64,000 bases of DNA from Thermotoga sp. KOL6 (lineage in GTDB: Bacteria; Thermotogota; Thermotogae; Thermotogales; Thermotogaceae): assembly GCF_002866025.1 (NCBI RefSeq), contig NZ_LNDE01000002.1, positions 62,001-126,000 on the forward strand. Direction: 5' to 3'. Each line of letters opens with the position of its first letter. The stretch's first letter is position 1. Of the stretch, positions 1-9,871 are shown piece by piece. The notes under the pieces are model-generated. The model saw only the letters and a program-made list of their open reading frames with translations, ran no database searches and was not told where the DNA came from. Both the position numbers and the translations under genes were made by a program.

Positions 1-1342
1 AAAGAGATACCATCGCGTGGTTGCAAAATTTCGCGATTTGGAAGCAGAAATGATTATGAAGGAGAAAAAGCTTCTTGAAGAAAAAGTGCTTGAAGAGCTC
101 AGAAATATAAAGAAATTGGTTGTGGAAGAAAAAAACATCGTAAGAAAAAAATTTACACCACCTGATCCTTTTAGAACAAGCACTCTTCAACAAGAAGCTT
201 ATTCGAAACTGGGTTTTTCGGTGGCAAAGACTATGATGATCGCCCAACAGCTTTATGAAGGAGTGGAAACAAAAGATGGTCATATTGCTTTTATTACCTA
301 TATGAGGACAGATTCTACTCGAGTTTCGGATTATGCAAGAGAAGAAGCTCATGAATTGATTGAAAAATCGTTTGGAAAAGAGTACATCGGTTCAGCAAGG
401 AAATCAAAAAATCTGAAAAATTTGAAAGTGCAAGACGCACACGAGGCTATTCGTCCTACAAATGTTTTCATGACACCGGAAAAAGCTTCAAATTACTTGA
501 GTGATGACCAGAAAAAGCTCTACGAACTGATTTGGAAAAGATTCGTGGCCTCTCAAATGAAATCTTCGGAATATGAAGAGATTCGTTTCGTTCTTAGGAC
601 TGAAGATGGTAAGTACCGTTTCAAAGGAACAGTATTGAAGAAAATTTTCGATGGTTACGAAAAGCTATGGAAGACGGAAAGGAATACTGGGGATTTCCCC
701 TTCGAAGAAGGGAAAGTTGTAGAACCGGTCGTATTAGAAATAAAAGAGCAAGAAACAAAGCCGAAATCCAGATACACCGAAGGAACTTTGGTCAAAGAAA
801 TGGAGCGTTTGGGAATAGGACGTCCCAGTACTTATGCTGCTACAATAAAACTTCTTCTCAACAGAAAGTACGTGAAAAAGATAAAGGGATACCTTTATCC
901 CACTGTAATAGGAAGCGTTGTTATGGACTATCTGGAACGGAGATATCCAAACATAGTGAATATTTCCTTCACTGCAGAAATGGAAAAAGACCTCGATGAA
1001 ATTGAACGAGGCGAAAAAACCGACAAAAAAGTTCTGCAAACGTTCTATGAGGCTTTTTCCAAAGTGTTCGACGAAAAAGATAGAATAATAGTTAATTATC
1101 CATCGAATCAAAAATGTTCCTGTGGGAGAGAGATGATACTCTCTTTTGGAAGATACGGTTTCTATTTGAAATGTGAATGTGGAAACAGCAAAAGCGTGAA
1201 AAGTGACGAAATAGCTGTTATAGACGGAGAGAAAGTATTTATCGGGAGGAGAAGTGATGAGAGTAGCACTTCTAATGGGGGGAATATCTCGAGAAAGAGA
1301 AATTTCCCTAAAAAGCGGCGAAAGAGTGAGAAAGGCACTTGA
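1..1342 (+). CDS. topA: DNA topoisomerase I, C-terminal part (5' end outside the window)
   Basis: Type IA topoisomerase that relaxes negative supercoils by single-strand breakage. The reading frame is open from the first bases (residues KRYHR precede the first GTG at 17), so the gene begins before the window. The catalytic tyrosine lies in the motif TYMRTDSTR, encoded at about 299-301. The family motif GRPSTYA follows at about 820. The C-terminus carries one four-cysteine zinc ribbon (CSCG ... CECG, about 1118-1185) and ends in a basic tail. T. maritima TopA also has a single zinc ribbon. The last 86 bases overlap the start of ddl, so the two are probably translationally coupled. Confidence 0.95.
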   Translation, partial: KRYHRVVAKFRDLEAEMIMKEKKLLEEKVLEELRNIKKLVVEEKNIVRKKFTPPDPFRTSTLQQEAYSKLGFSVAKTMMIAQQLYEGVETKDGHIAFITYMRTDSTRVSDYAREEAHELIEKSFGKEYIGSARKSKNLKNLKVQDAHEAIRPTNVFMTPEKASNYLSDDQKKLYELIWKRFVASQMKSSEYEEIRFVLRTEDGKYRFKGTVLKKIFDGYEKLWKTERNTGDFPFEEGKVVEPVVLEIKEQETKPKSRYTEGTLVKEMERLGIGRPSTYAATIKLLLNRKYVKKIKGYLYPTVIGSVVMDYLERRYPNIVNISFTAEMEKDLDEIERGEKTDKKVLQTFYEAFSKVFDEKDRIIVNYPSNQKCSCGREMILSFGRYGFYLKCECGNSKSVKSDEIAVIDGEKVFIGRRSDESSTSNGGNISRKRNFPKKRRKSEKGT

Positions 1343-2162
1343 AAAGCTAGGCTACGATTATGTTGCATTCGACGTTAAGGAAGACTTTTTGGAGAAGATA
1401 TCGATTCTGAAGGAGTTCGATGTGGTGTTTAACGTTCTTCATGGTAAATTCGGTGAAGATGGTTCACTTCAGTCTATATTGGATTTTCTTGGAGTTAGAT
1501 ACACGGGATCTGATGCTTTTTCTAGTATGGTGTGTTTTGACAAGTTGCTCACCTACAGATTTTTGAAGGATTTCGTTAAAATACCAACATTCACAGAGAT
1601 TAACAAGCCTTTGGGGTCCTCACCAGTTGGATACCCTTGTGTGGTGAAACCCCGGAGAGAAGGTTCAAGCATAGGTGTTTTCATCTGTGAAACTGAGGAA
1701 GAGTTTCAGAAAGCGGTGGAAGAAGATCTACGGCGATATGGAAGTGTGATCGTACAAGAATACGTTCCAGGTCGTGAGATAACGGTGTCGATCATAGAAA
1801 CCGAGAAAGGTTTTGAAGTGCTGCCATTGTTGGAGTTGAGGCCAAAAAAAAGAAGGTTCTACGATTTTATTGCAAAGTATACCAAAGGAGAAACTGAATT
1901 TCTCTTGCCAGCTCCATTGGAACCACAGGAAGTGGAATTGATAAAAAGAGCTTCTCTTTCTGCTTTCGTCGAAGCTGGTTGCAGGGGATTTGGAAGAGTT
2001 GATGGTATTTTTTACAACGGAGATTTTTACTTTCTTGAGATAAACACCGTTCCCGGCCTCACCGAGCTCAGCGATCTCCCTGCAAGTGCAAAGGCTGCGG
2101 GGATTGAATTTGAAGAGTTGATAGACATCGTTATAAGAAGTGCTTTTTTGAAAGGAGAGTGA
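1257..2162 (+). CDS. ddl: D-alanine--D-alanine ligase
   Basis: ATP-grasp ligase that joins two D-alanines for peptidoglycan precursors in the cytoplasm; 301 residues. Seen motifs: HGKFGEDG (residues 62-69), the ATP-binding KPRREGSSIGV (from K131), and EINTVPGL near the C-terminus with the metal-binding Glu and Asn. I chose ATG 1257, seven bases after a GGGAGGA ribosome site; a GTG sits one codon earlier at 1254. It overlaps the end of topA in another frame. The next gene starts 4 bases after its stop, so it is in a run with the phosphate genes, although no functional link is obvious. Confidence 0.95.
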   Translation: MRVALLMGGISREREISLKSGERVRKALEKLGYDYVAFDVKEDFLEKISILKEFDVVFNVLHGKFGEDGSLQSILDFLGVRYTGSDAFSSMVCFDKLLTYRFLKDFVKIPTFTEINKPLGSSPVGYPCVVKPRREGSSIGVFICETEEEFQKAVEEDLRRYGSVIVQEYVPGREITVSIIETEKGFEVLPLLELRPKKRRFYDFIAKYTKGETEFLLPAPLEPQEVELIKRASLSAFVEAGCRGFGRVDGIFYNGDFYFLEINTVPGLTELSDLPASAKAAGIEFEELIDIVIRSAFLKGE

Positions 2163-2166
2163 AGAT

Positions 2167-2835
2167 ATGAGATTCATAGAAAAGATGATACCCGAAGAAT
2201 CACCCCTTCAATTGCTTATCAACCTTTCTCGGAGAGGGGAGGCTGCGGTTGTTCTTCTGAAGAGTGCGGTTGAAGCTTACCTTCGAGGTGAATTTGGAGA
2301 AGGATACATCGGTCGTGTCATAGAGTTGGAACGTGATGCCGATCAACTCAAGTCGAAGTTGAAGAAGATCTACCACAGAATCAAGTACGCCTACTTTGAG
2401 AGGGACGATTTCCTCTACATAGTACATAAGGCAGATGAAATTTTGGATATAGTGAGAGATATCATCATCATGCTTGACATGAACAAAGTAGAGGAAATAC
2501 CGGAAGAGGTGAGAAATTCGTTCGTGAATCTTGTTGATAGTGTCTTGGACACCGTTAGAGAAACTGTTGAAGCCATTGAACAACTTCGTATTCTCGCTGA
2601 GACAGATTTTTCTCCTATCGAGAAAGAAAAAGAGAAGAGGGAAATTTTCGACGTTTCTATGGAAGAGAGGGAAGTAGATACTATCTCGAGAAGTATAGGA
2701 AAAAAGCTTTACTCTCTCAAGAATTCTATGAATCCAGTTGATTTGATATTCCTGAACAAAGTAGCGAGACTCATTTCAAAGATCGCTGATCAGGGCAAAG
2801 ATATAACGAAGAGAATAAATTCTATTCTAAGATAA
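2167..2835 (+). CDS. PhoU-like / DUF47 protein, probable partner of the phosphate permease
   Basis: All-helical protein of 222 residues of the PhoU/DUF47 type. Acidic metal-binding-like patches are visible (ELERDAD near residue 55, EREVD near 167). DUF47 genes commonly sit directly before PiT phosphate permeases and are thought to modulate them; that arrangement is seen here, with the permease starting 13 bases downstream. The start ATG 2167 follows AAGGAGAG. Function is inferred from family and context and no enzyme activity is implied. Confidence 0.85.
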   Translation: MRFIEKMIPEESPLQLLINLSRRGEAAVVLLKSAVEAYLRGEFGEGYIGRVIELERDADQLKSKLKKIYHRIKYAYFERDDFLYIVHKADEILDIVRDIIIMLDMNKVEEIPEEVRNSFVNLVDSVLDTVRETVEAIEQLRILAETDFSPIEKEKEKREIFDVSMEEREVDTISRSIGKKLYSLKNSMNPVDLIFLNKVARLISKIADQGKDITKRINSILR

Positions 2836-2848
2836 AGGAGGGAGCAAC

Positions 2849-4057
2849 GTGATCGTACTCGTTGCGGCTGGAATTCTTGGATTCATAATGGCATTCTCTA
2901 TAGGTGCCAATGATGTTGCGAATTCTATGGCAACGGCTGTTGGGGCCAGAGCGATCACGGTTAGGCAAGCTGCCTTTATAGCAATGTTTCTCGAGTTTCT
3001 AGGGGCTGTGATGTTTGGTGCTCATGTTTCGCAGACAATAGTGAAGGGAATCGTAAAAGTCGAAATGGTACAACCGGTGGAGCTGATGTATGGTGCCCTC
3101 TCTGCTTTACTTGCGGCGTCTCTGTGGATTTTGATAGCGACGAATTGGGGCTATCCTGTGTCTACCACCCATTCTATCGTTGGTGGAATGATAGGATTTG
3201 GTCTTGTAGCAACTGGTTTCACTGGCATAAACTGGAAAACATTTTTTTTCATAGTGCTCTCTTGGATCATCTCTCCCCTTTTAGGAGGGGCTTTGTCTTT
3301 TGTGATTTTTAAAATAATATCACTCACCATCTTTCACACTAAAAATCCGAAAAAATCTTCGGTTTTCACTGTTCCATTCTTCATATCTCTCGCGGTTTTC
3401 ACCATGATCTCTCTTTTCATACGGAAAACTTTGAAACAGTCCCTAAACGAGTCAATAATTTTGGCCATCGTTTCTGCAGCCATAGTTTTCTTTGTAGTAC
3501 ACGCTTTGGTAAAAAAATTGATTCAGAAGGGGAAAAATGAATACGATCTGGTGGAAGATGTCTTCAAAAGGGCCCAGATATTGACTTCGTGTTATGTTTC
3601 CTTTTCTCATGGTGCAAACGATGTGGCGAACGCTGCTGGTCCTGTAGCAGCTGTTATGATTGTTGCATCAACTGGAGTGATTCCTAAGACGGTGGAAATA
3701 CCTCTCTTGGCTCTCGTTTTGGGAGGAATAGGGATTTCCATGGGTGTTTATTTCATGGGACAAAAGGTCATGGAAACGGTGGGAGAAAAAATCACAACCT
3801 TAACTAACTCAAGGGGATTTACTGTTGATTTTTCAACAGCAACAACCGTTCTTCTTGCTTCCTCTCTCGGGCTACCGATTTCTACAACTCACGTTGTTGT
3901 TGGAGCGGTTACCGGTGTGGGGTTAGCAAGAGGGCTTGAAGTGGTGAATGTTGGTATTTTGAAAAACATCATTATATCATGGTTTCTTATAGTCCCGACT
4001 GTTGCAGCAACGTCCGCTGGAATATATTACGTTTTGAAACTCGTATTAAAATTCTAA
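2849..4057 (+). CDS. pit: PiT-family inorganic phosphate permease
   Basis: Integral membrane phosphate transporter of the PiT family (402 residues, hydrophobic helices in two halves). The duplicated PiT signature is seen: GANDVAN at residues 19-25 and again in SHGANDVANAAG near residue 254. STTH motifs (PVSTTHSIVGG and PISTTHVVVGA) lie in each half. The start is GTG 2849 after GGAGGG. The two halves are joined by a hydrophilic loop around residues 225-245. Paired with the upstream PhoU-like gene. The family imports phosphate with a cation (H+ or Na+); the sequence does not say which. Confidence 0.93.
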   Translation: MIVLVAAGILGFIMAFSIGANDVANSMATAVGARAITVRQAAFIAMFLEFLGAVMFGAHVSQTIVKGIVKVEMVQPVELMYGALSALLAASLWILIATNWGYPVSTTHSIVGGMIGFGLVATGFTGINWKTFFFIVLSWIISPLLGGALSFVIFKIISLTIFHTKNPKKSSVFTVPFFISLAVFTMISLFIRKTLKQSLNESIILAIVSAAIVFFVVHALVKKLIQKGKNEYDLVEDVFKRAQILTSCYVSFSHGANDVANAAGPVAAVMIVASTGVIPKTVEIPLLALVLGGIGISMGVYFMGQKVMETVGEKITTLTNSRGFTVDFSTATTVLLASSLGLPISTTHVVVGAVTGVGLARGLEVVNVGILKNIIISWFLIVPTVAATSAGIYYVLKLVLKF

Positions 4058-4070
4058 TGGGGGTGTGATT

Positions 4071-5171
4071 ATGAAAGTCATAACTACAACGCTCGAGCTT
4101 AAGGATAAAGTAACAATGGCCTCTAAGGCTTTGGCTAAAAAATCGGTAAAACCCATTCTTGCAGGTTTTCTTTTCGAAGTGAAAGACGGTAGTTTTTATA
4201 TCTGTGCGACAGATCTCGAAACAGGTGTTAGAGCGAATGTGAACGCTGTTGAAATCTCCGGAGAAGCACGTTTTGTGGTGCCGGGGGACATATTTCAAAA
4301 GCTTGTCAAGGTTTTGAGCGAGGATACTACAGAGCTCTCTTTGGAAGGAGATACTTTGGTCATAACTTCGGGTAGCACCGTTTTCAGGGTTACGACCATG
4401 CCTGCCGATGAATTTCCAGATATCTCACCTGCAGAATCAGGAATCTCTTTCGAAGTCGACACTTCGCTTCTCGAAGAAATGGTCGAGAAAGTAATATTTG
4501 CAGCTGCAACTGATGAATTCATGAGAAATTTGAATGGTGTTTTCTGGGAACTCCACAAGAATCTACTCAGACTCGTGGCGAGCGATGGTTTCAGACTCGC
4601 ACTGGCAGAGGAACAAATAGAAAACGAAGAAGAGACGAACTTTTTGCTTTCTCTCAAGAGCATGAAAGAGGTCCAAAATATCTTGAAAAATACAACAGAA
4701 CCATCCGTTACGATAAGGTACGATGGAAGGAGAGCTTCTTTAACAACCAACGACGTAGAAACCGTCATGAGAGTGGTGGATGCCGAATTTCCGGATTATA
4801 AAAGGGTGATACCAGAAACTTTCAAGACGAAGGTAATCGTTTCGAAAAAATCTCTTCAAGAGTCTTTGAAAAGAATCATGGTGATCGCGAGTAAGGGTTC
4901 GGAATCAGTGAAATTAGAAATAGAAGAGAGTACGATGAAACTTATGAGTAAGAATCCGGAATATGGAGAAGTCGTAGACGAGTTGGAGATACAAAAAGAA
5001 GGTGAAGATCTGGTGATCGCTTTTAACCCGAAATTTATCTCTGACGTCTTGAGACACATCGAAACAGAGGAAATAGAAATGAATTTCGTCGATTCGACCA
5101 GTCCTTGTCAAATAAATCCTCTTGACATTTCTGGGTATCTATATATAGTCATGCCCATAAGACTCGCATGA
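4071..5171 (+). CDS. dnaN: DNA polymerase III beta subunit (sliding clamp)
   Basis: Ring-shaped processivity clamp of the replicative polymerase, 366 residues, made of three similar domains. The C-terminus ends in the typical YIVMPIRLA. I start at ATG 4071 (MKVITTTLEL), since GGGGGTG just upstream is at normal distance; a GTG two codons earlier is less likely. It resembles my memory of T. maritima DnaN along its whole length. First gene of a tight run dnaN-mnmG-rluB-uvrC; mnmG starts 11 bases after the stop. No dnaA lies next to it in the window, so dnaN is not in the classic origin neighbourhood. Confidence 0.97.
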   Translation: MKVITTTLELKDKVTMASKALAKKSVKPILAGFLFEVKDGSFYICATDLETGVRANVNAVEISGEARFVVPGDIFQKLVKVLSEDTTELSLEGDTLVITSGSTVFRVTTMPADEFPDISPAESGISFEVDTSLLEEMVEKVIFAAATDEFMRNLNGVFWELHKNLLRLVASDGFRLALAEEQIENEEETNFLLSLKSMKEVQNILKNTTEPSVTIRYDGRRASLTTNDVETVMRVVDAEFPDYKRVIPETFKTKVIVSKKSLQESLKRIMVIASKGSESVKLEIEESTMKLMSKNPEYGEVVDELEIQKEGEDLVIAFNPKFISDVLRHIETEEIEMNFVDSTSPCQINPLDISGYLYIVMPIRLA

Positions 5172-5182
5172 GGTGATGGAAT

Positions 5183-7063
5183 TTGAGGCCTGATGATGAT
5201 AGGATCTACGATGTTATCGTCGTAGGAGCTGGGCATGCTGGAATAGAAGCGGCCCTCGCTGCCGCTCGAATGGGGTTTAGAGTTCTCGTACTCACAGTGA
5301 ATCCAGATACTGTGGGATGGGCTCCGTGCAATCCCGCTATAGGAGGTCCAGCGAAAGGAGTTGTGGTTCGTGAAATAGATGCTTTGGGTGGAGAAATGGC
5401 CAAAACCACAGATGAAACGATGATCAACGTTCGCATGCTGAATGTGAGTAAGGGACCTGCTGTGAGAGCTTTGAGAGCGCAGATAGACAAAATTTCCTAC
5501 AGTCGTACCATGAAAAGAAAATTAGAAACGCATCCAAACATTGTCCTAAGACACGGAATAGTTGAAAAGTTACTGGTGGAGAACGGAAAGGTGAAAGGTG
5601 TTGTTGACAATTACGGCATAGATTATTTGGGAAAAGCGGTGATAATCACAACAGGTACTTTCTTGAGAGGGAAGATATTCATCGGTAGATCTGTTTTCCC
5701 TGCAGGTAGAATGGGGGAGTTCCCTGCCACTAAACTCACTCAGAGTCTCATCGAACTTGGGTTCGATGTGGGAAGGTTCAAAACCGGTACACCGGCTCGT
5801 GTTTTGAAAAGGAGTATAAACTTTTCCATCATGGAAAGACAGGACACTTCCGATGAGCCCCTTGCCTTTTCTTTTTTCAACGAACCAAAGATCTTGCCGA
5901 AAGATTATCCATGCTGGCTCACTCGCACTAATCCTGAGACTCACAGTGTAATAAGACAATATCTTGAATTTTCTCCTCTCTACGGTTCCGTCAAGCTAAT
6001 AGAGGGAATCGGGCCAAGGTATTGTCCGTCCATAGAAGATAAAGTTATCAAATTCAGAGATAAGGAATCTCATCAAGTTTTCGTTGAACCAGAAGGAAAA
6101 GATACCGAAGAGTACTATCTGAACGGTTTAAGCACCAGCCTCCCTTACGAAGCTCAAATAAAGATGATCAGAAGCGTTAGAGGCCTTGAAAAAGCTATTA
6201 TAACCCGTCCAGCGTACGCTATAGAGTACGATTACATAGATCCAAGACAGCTCTACCCAACACTCGAATCGAAAATTGTAGAGAATCTTTTCTTCGCCGG
6301 TCAAGTCAACGGTACGAGTGGATACGAGGAAGCAGCTGGTCAGGGCTTAATAGCGGGAATAAACGCTGCCTTGAAACTACGAGGAGAACCCCCTCTCATT
6401 TTGAAACGTTCAGAGGCTTACATAGGTGTTCTAATAGACGATCTGGTGACCAAAGGTGTTGATGAACCTTACCGTCTTCTTACTTCGAGAGCGGAATACC
6501 GTCTTCTTTTAAGGCATGATAATGCACACCTTCGTCTAACAAAATATGGTTACCGCGTTGGTCTGATACCGAAATGGTTTTACGAAAAAGTTCTGAACCT
6601 TGAGATGAAAGTTAAAGGGGAAATGGAACGTCTGAAAAAAGTGATCGTGAAACCTTCCGATAGAGTCAACGAAATCCTGGTCGAAGTCGGAACGAGTTCC
6701 TTGAAAGAAGCAGTTTCCCTCTATCAGTTGTTGAAACGGCCCGAGTTGAAGTACGAAGTCCTGAAACAACTCGATCCAAATCCCATTGAAGATCCGGAAG
6801 TTGTGGAGCAAGTGGAAATCAACGTGAAGTACGAGGGATATATACAGAAAATGTTCGAAGAAGTGTCTATTTTCGAGAAGTACGAGAATTTTCAAATTCC
6901 TCCGAATATAGATTATGACACTGTTCCAAATCTTTCTACCGAAGCTCGTGATAAATTGAAGAAAGTGAAACCAAGATCAATAGGTCAAGCAATGAGAATA
7001 CCGGGTATAAACCCGTCCGATATTTCTAATCTCATAGTCTATCTGGACGGGAAGAAACGATGA
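5183..7063 (+). CDS. mnmG: tRNA uridine-34 5-carboxymethylaminomethyl modification enzyme, FAD subunit
   Basis: FAD- and NADH-dependent partner of MnmE that installs the (carboxymethyl)aminomethyl group on wobble uridine of certain tRNAs. 626 residues, normal for the long form. N-terminal dinucleotide fold VIVVGAGHAG (residues 11-20), followed by the family stretch APCNPAIGG. The start is TTG 5183 after AGGTGATGG; no in-frame ATG lies near. It overlaps rluB by 4 bases (ATGA). Its functional partner mnmE is in the same window (9899-11251) but on the other strand. Confidence 0.95.
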   Translation: MRPDDDRIYDVIVVGAGHAGIEAALAAARMGFRVLVLTVNPDTVGWAPCNPAIGGPAKGVVVREIDALGGEMAKTTDETMINVRMLNVSKGPAVRALRAQIDKISYSRTMKRKLETHPNIVLRHGIVEKLLVENGKVKGVVDNYGIDYLGKAVIITTGTFLRGKIFIGRSVFPAGRMGEFPATKLTQSLIELGFDVGRFKTGTPARVLKRSINFSIMERQDTSDEPLAFSFFNEPKILPKDYPCWLTRTNPETHSVIRQYLEFSPLYGSVKLIEGIGPRYCPSIEDKVIKFRDKESHQVFVEPEGKDTEEYYLNGLSTSLPYEAQIKMIRSVRGLEKAIITRPAYAIEYDYIDPRQLYPTLESKIVENLFFAGQVNGTSGYEEAAGQGLIAGINAALKLRGEPPLILKRSEAYIGVLIDDLVTKGVDEPYRLLTSRAEYRLLLRHDNAHLRLTKYGYRVGLIPKWFYEKVLNLEMKVKGEMERLKKVIVKPSDRVNEILVEVGTSSLKEAVSLYQLLKRPELKYEVLKQLDPNPIEDPEVVEQVEINVKYEGYIQKMFEEVSIFEKYENFQIPPNIDYDTVPNLSTEARDKLKKVKPRSIGQAMRIPGINPSDISNLIVYLDGKKR

Positions 7064-7755
7064 GGTTGGATAGGTATCTCTCTAACAGAGGAATAGGTAC
7101 AAGAAAAGAAGTTAAAAAGCTGATAAAGCAAGGCAGGGTGATTGTAAACGATAAGGTTGTTCAAAAACCTGACTACAAGCTTTCAAAAAATGATGTTGTG
7201 AAACTCGATGGGAAAGTTGTAGATTTGCCTGATAAGGTTTATATACTTTTTTACAAACCGGCAGGATATGTGACGAGTACAAAAGATCCTCATGCTGAAA
7301 CCATTATGGAATTTTTGCCGCCAATAAAAGGTATCTTCCCCGTTGGAAGATTGGACAAAGATGCGGAGGGACTACTTCTTGTTACAAACGATGGACAGCT
7401 TGCTCATCGAATCATCTCACCGAAGTGGTCTGTTGAGAAAGAATATATAGTCAGAGTGGATGGTGAAATAACTGAAAACAAGTTAGAAAAGTTGACCAAA
7501 GGTGTGATTTTGAAGGATGGTTTCTTTGCAAAGGCAAAGTTTGTGGAAAGGCTTTCGAGCGATACTCTGAGGATGGTCATAACGGAGGGGAAGTATCATC
7601 AGGTGAAGAGAATGACCGCTGCTGTCGGGTTGAGGACCATTCGTTTGAAAAGAGTGAGAATAGGGAACTTGATTTTACCGGAGGATATGAAACCCGGTGA
7701 GTACAGGTTTCTGACCGAAGAGGAGGTGAAGACGATTTTTGAAGAGAAAAATTGA
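7060..7755 (+). CDS. rRNA pseudouridine synthase, RsuA/RluB/RluE family
   Basis: Pseudouridine synthase of 231 residues acting on ribosomal RNA. It begins with an S4 RNA-binding domain (residues 1-50), followed by the catalytic domain with GRLDKDAEGLLLVTNDG, in which D99 is the expected catalytic aspartate. The ATG overlaps the mnmG stop (ATGA) and its end overlaps the uvrC start by 17 bases. The family includes RsuA (16S), RluB and RluE (23S). The target base cannot be told from sequence alone, so no symbol is given. Confidence 0.92.
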   Translation: MRLDRYLSNRGIGTRKEVKKLIKQGRVIVNDKVVQKPDYKLSKNDVVKLDGKVVDLPDKVYILFYKPAGYVTSTKDPHAETIMEFLPPIKGIFPVGRLDKDAEGLLLVTNDGQLAHRIISPKWSVEKEYIVRVDGEITENKLEKLTKGVILKDGFFAKAKFVERLSSDTLRMVITEGKYHQVKRMTAAVGLRTIRLKRVRIGNLILPEDMKPGEYRFLTEEEVKTIFEEKN

Positions 7756-9412
7756 AAGAAAGATAAGACTCGCTCCCAGTGAACCGGGTGTTTACCTTTT
7801 CAAAAAAGAGAATGTCCCCATATATATAGGGAAAGCGAAGAATCTTTCTGCAAGATTGAAAAGTTACCTTACTCCTTCCACAGAAAAGGTTAGAAATATC
7901 GTAGAAGAATCCGATGATCTTGAAATGATAGTTGTTGCAAGTGAGAAAGAAGCCTTCCTTTTGGAAGCCAATCTTATAAGAAAACACAAACCGAAGTACA
8001 ACGTTCGACTCAAAGACACTGAGTTTTACCCCTACATTCGAATATCGAACGATAGGATTCCGTACGTGGAAATTGTTAAAAGAAAGCTGAAAGATGGTTT
8101 ATACTTCGGTCCCTATACGAACACTCGTTTTGTCAAAGAATTGTTGGAAGTTCTTCAAAAAATATTCGGCTTCAGAACATGTAGATCCGATTTGAAAAGA
8201 ATCAAAAGACCTTGTTTTCTTTACCATCTTGGGCAATGTGTTGGGCCTTGTATTGGAAATCTTGGAGAGCATGATAAAGCTATACACAAGCTCAAAGAAT
8301 TTCTGTCGGGTAGAATAAGGGAAGTTTTGGATTATCTACAGAGAAAGATGGAGACTCACGCCAAGATGTTGGATTTTGAAAATGCTACAAAATACAGGGA
8401 TCTCCTTTTTAATCTTTCCAACGTGTTGGAGTCTCAGGGAGTAACCTTCAGTGAAAACATCAATTGCGACGTCGTAGTTCACGATCACGATTTGTTCGTT
8501 GTTCTCAGAATCAGGGAAGGTTATCTCATGGGAAAAGTTTCTTTTGAAATGGAAGGAGGAGGGATAGAGGATTTTATAAGGGAATACTATGTTTTCGGAA
8601 GAGGAGATATTCCGGAGAGTTTGATAGTGGAAGAAAATTTGAATGGAATGGATTACACTTCTTTGGGATTCCATTACGTGGGGAAACCACGATCTCAAAT
8701 TGAAGAAGAACTTCTGATAAAGGCAAAAAAGAATTTGGAAAACGATCTGAGTTTGAGAGGTTTGAAACGAGAAGCACTGAAAGAATTGATGAAGCTCATC
8801 AACATGGAAGATTTCCCTTATAGGATAGAGGGAATAGATATTTCTCATCTCCAAGGAAAATATACTGTTGCTTCTCTCGTGGTCTTTGAAGATGGTTTTC
8901 CAAAAAAGAATGATTACAGGCGATACAGGCTGAATTTAGATCATCCAAACGATTATGAGGCAATAAGAAAAGTGGTGAAGAGGCGTTACAGTAAGTATCC
9001 CCTTCCAAACTTGATTTTTGTTGATGGAGGAAAAGGTCAAGTTAAAGCTGTTCTAGATGCTTTGAAAGATCTGAAAAAGGATTGTCCTGTTGTTGGTCTT
9101 GCAAAAAAAGAAGAAATAGTAGTTGTTAAAGAGAAAGAATTGGCTCTTCCTTTAGACCATCCGGCTTTGAGACTTCTTGTTCAAATAAGAGACGAAACAC
9201 ATCGATTTGCTGTTGGTTATCACAGAAAGAGAAGAGAAAAAGATTCTTTGAAATCTATTTTGGACGAAATACCAGGTCTCGGGCCTGTCAGAAAAAAGAA
9301 GCTTCTGGAACATTTCGGATCCGTTGAAAACGTTCGGAACGCCTCTGTAGAAGAAATAGCAAGGGTAATAGGAAGTAATGTGATCGCAAAAAGAATTTTG
9401 GAAAAACTCTAA
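7739..9412 (+). CDS. uvrC: UvrABC excision nuclease subunit C
   Basis: Makes both incisions in nucleotide excision repair. 557 residues, the same length as I recall for T. maritima UvrC. The N-terminal GIY-YIG nuclease is seen (GVY 17-19, YIG 29-31, R39). After it come a UVR motif near 200, the RNase H-like C-terminal nuclease (IDISHLQG, FVDGGKGQV), and a helix-hairpin-helix pair at the end (IPGLGPVRKKKLLEHFG). The start is TTG 7739 within the end of the pseudouridine synthase gene, downstream of GAGGAGGTG. Last gene of the dnaN run. Confidence 0.96.
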   Translation: MKRKIERKIRLAPSEPGVYLFKKENVPIYIGKAKNLSARLKSYLTPSTEKVRNIVEESDDLEMIVVASEKEAFLLEANLIRKHKPKYNVRLKDTEFYPYIRISNDRIPYVEIVKRKLKDGLYFGPYTNTRFVKELLEVLQKIFGFRTCRSDLKRIKRPCFLYHLGQCVGPCIGNLGEHDKAIHKLKEFLSGRIREVLDYLQRKMETHAKMLDFENATKYRDLLFNLSNVLESQGVTFSENINCDVVVHDHDLFVVLRIREGYLMGKVSFEMEGGGIEDFIREYYVFGRGDIPESLIVEENLNGMDYTSLGFHYVGKPRSQIEEELLIKAKKNLENDLSLRGLKREALKELMKLINMEDFPYRIEGIDISHLQGKYTVASLVVFEDGFPKKNDYRRYRLNLDHPNDYEAIRKVVKRRYSKYPLPNLIFVDGGKGQVKAVLDALKDLKKDCPVVGLAKKEEIVVVKEKELALPLDHPALRLLVQIRDETHRFAVGYHRKRREKDSLKSILDEIPGLGPVRKKKLLEHFGSVENVRNASVEEIARVIGSNVIAKRILEKL

Positions 9413-9517
9413 TGTAAACTTTTAGTAAAAAATCTGATTTATTTCCTCAAATCACAGAAACCGCTTGTAATGGGTGGTTCTGAACTTGTCACTTCTGAAA
9501 TGCTTTTGTATAGGGAC

Positions 9518-9547
9518 TTGAAAACCCCCGCGACAAAATGGTATATT
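9518..9547 (+). promoter_or_regulatory. Predicted sigma-70-type promoter of hup
   Basis: TTGAAA (9518-9523), 18 bases, TATATT (9542-9547), about 50 bases before the hup start. The 184-base gap between uvrC and hup (9413-9596) otherwise holds nothing I recognise. The hup ribosome site AAAGGAGGGGG is very strong, as expected for an abundant protein. Confidence 0.6.
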
Positions 9548-9596
9548 TACAAGCAGTGAAAGGGACGCTTCACAACCCTAGAAAGGAGGGGGTTTC

Positions 9597-9869
9597 ATGA
9601 ACAAGAAGGAACTTATTGACAGAGTGGCAAAGAAGGCAGGTGCAAAGAAGAAAGATGTTAGGGAGATTCTCGATGCGATTCTTGAAACGATCACAGAAGC
9701 ACTTTCAAAAGGCGAGAAAGTTCAGCTCGTAGGTTTCGGAAGCTTTGAAGTCAGAAAAGCTGCTGCCAGAAAAGGTGTGAATCCTCAGACGAAGAAGCCC
9801 ATTACCATTCCTGAGAGAAAAGTTCCAAAGTTCAGACCTGGGAAAGCCCTCAAAGAGAAGGTTAAGTGA
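9597..9869 (+). CDS. hup: DNA-binding protein HU
   Basis: Small histone-like DNA-bending protein, 90 residues. The full HU fold is visible: N-terminal helices, then the signature GFGSFEVRKAAARKG and the DNA-binding arm around NPQTKKPITIPERK. Nearly identical to my memory of T. maritima HU. It has its own promoter and is followed at once by a terminator shared with the convergent mnmE, so it is a single-gene unit. Confidence 0.97.
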   Translation: MNKKELIDRVAKKAGAKKKDVREILDAILETITEALSKGEKVQLVGFGSFEVRKAAARKGVNPQTKKPITIPERKVPKFRPGKALKEKVK

Positions 9870-9871
9870 TA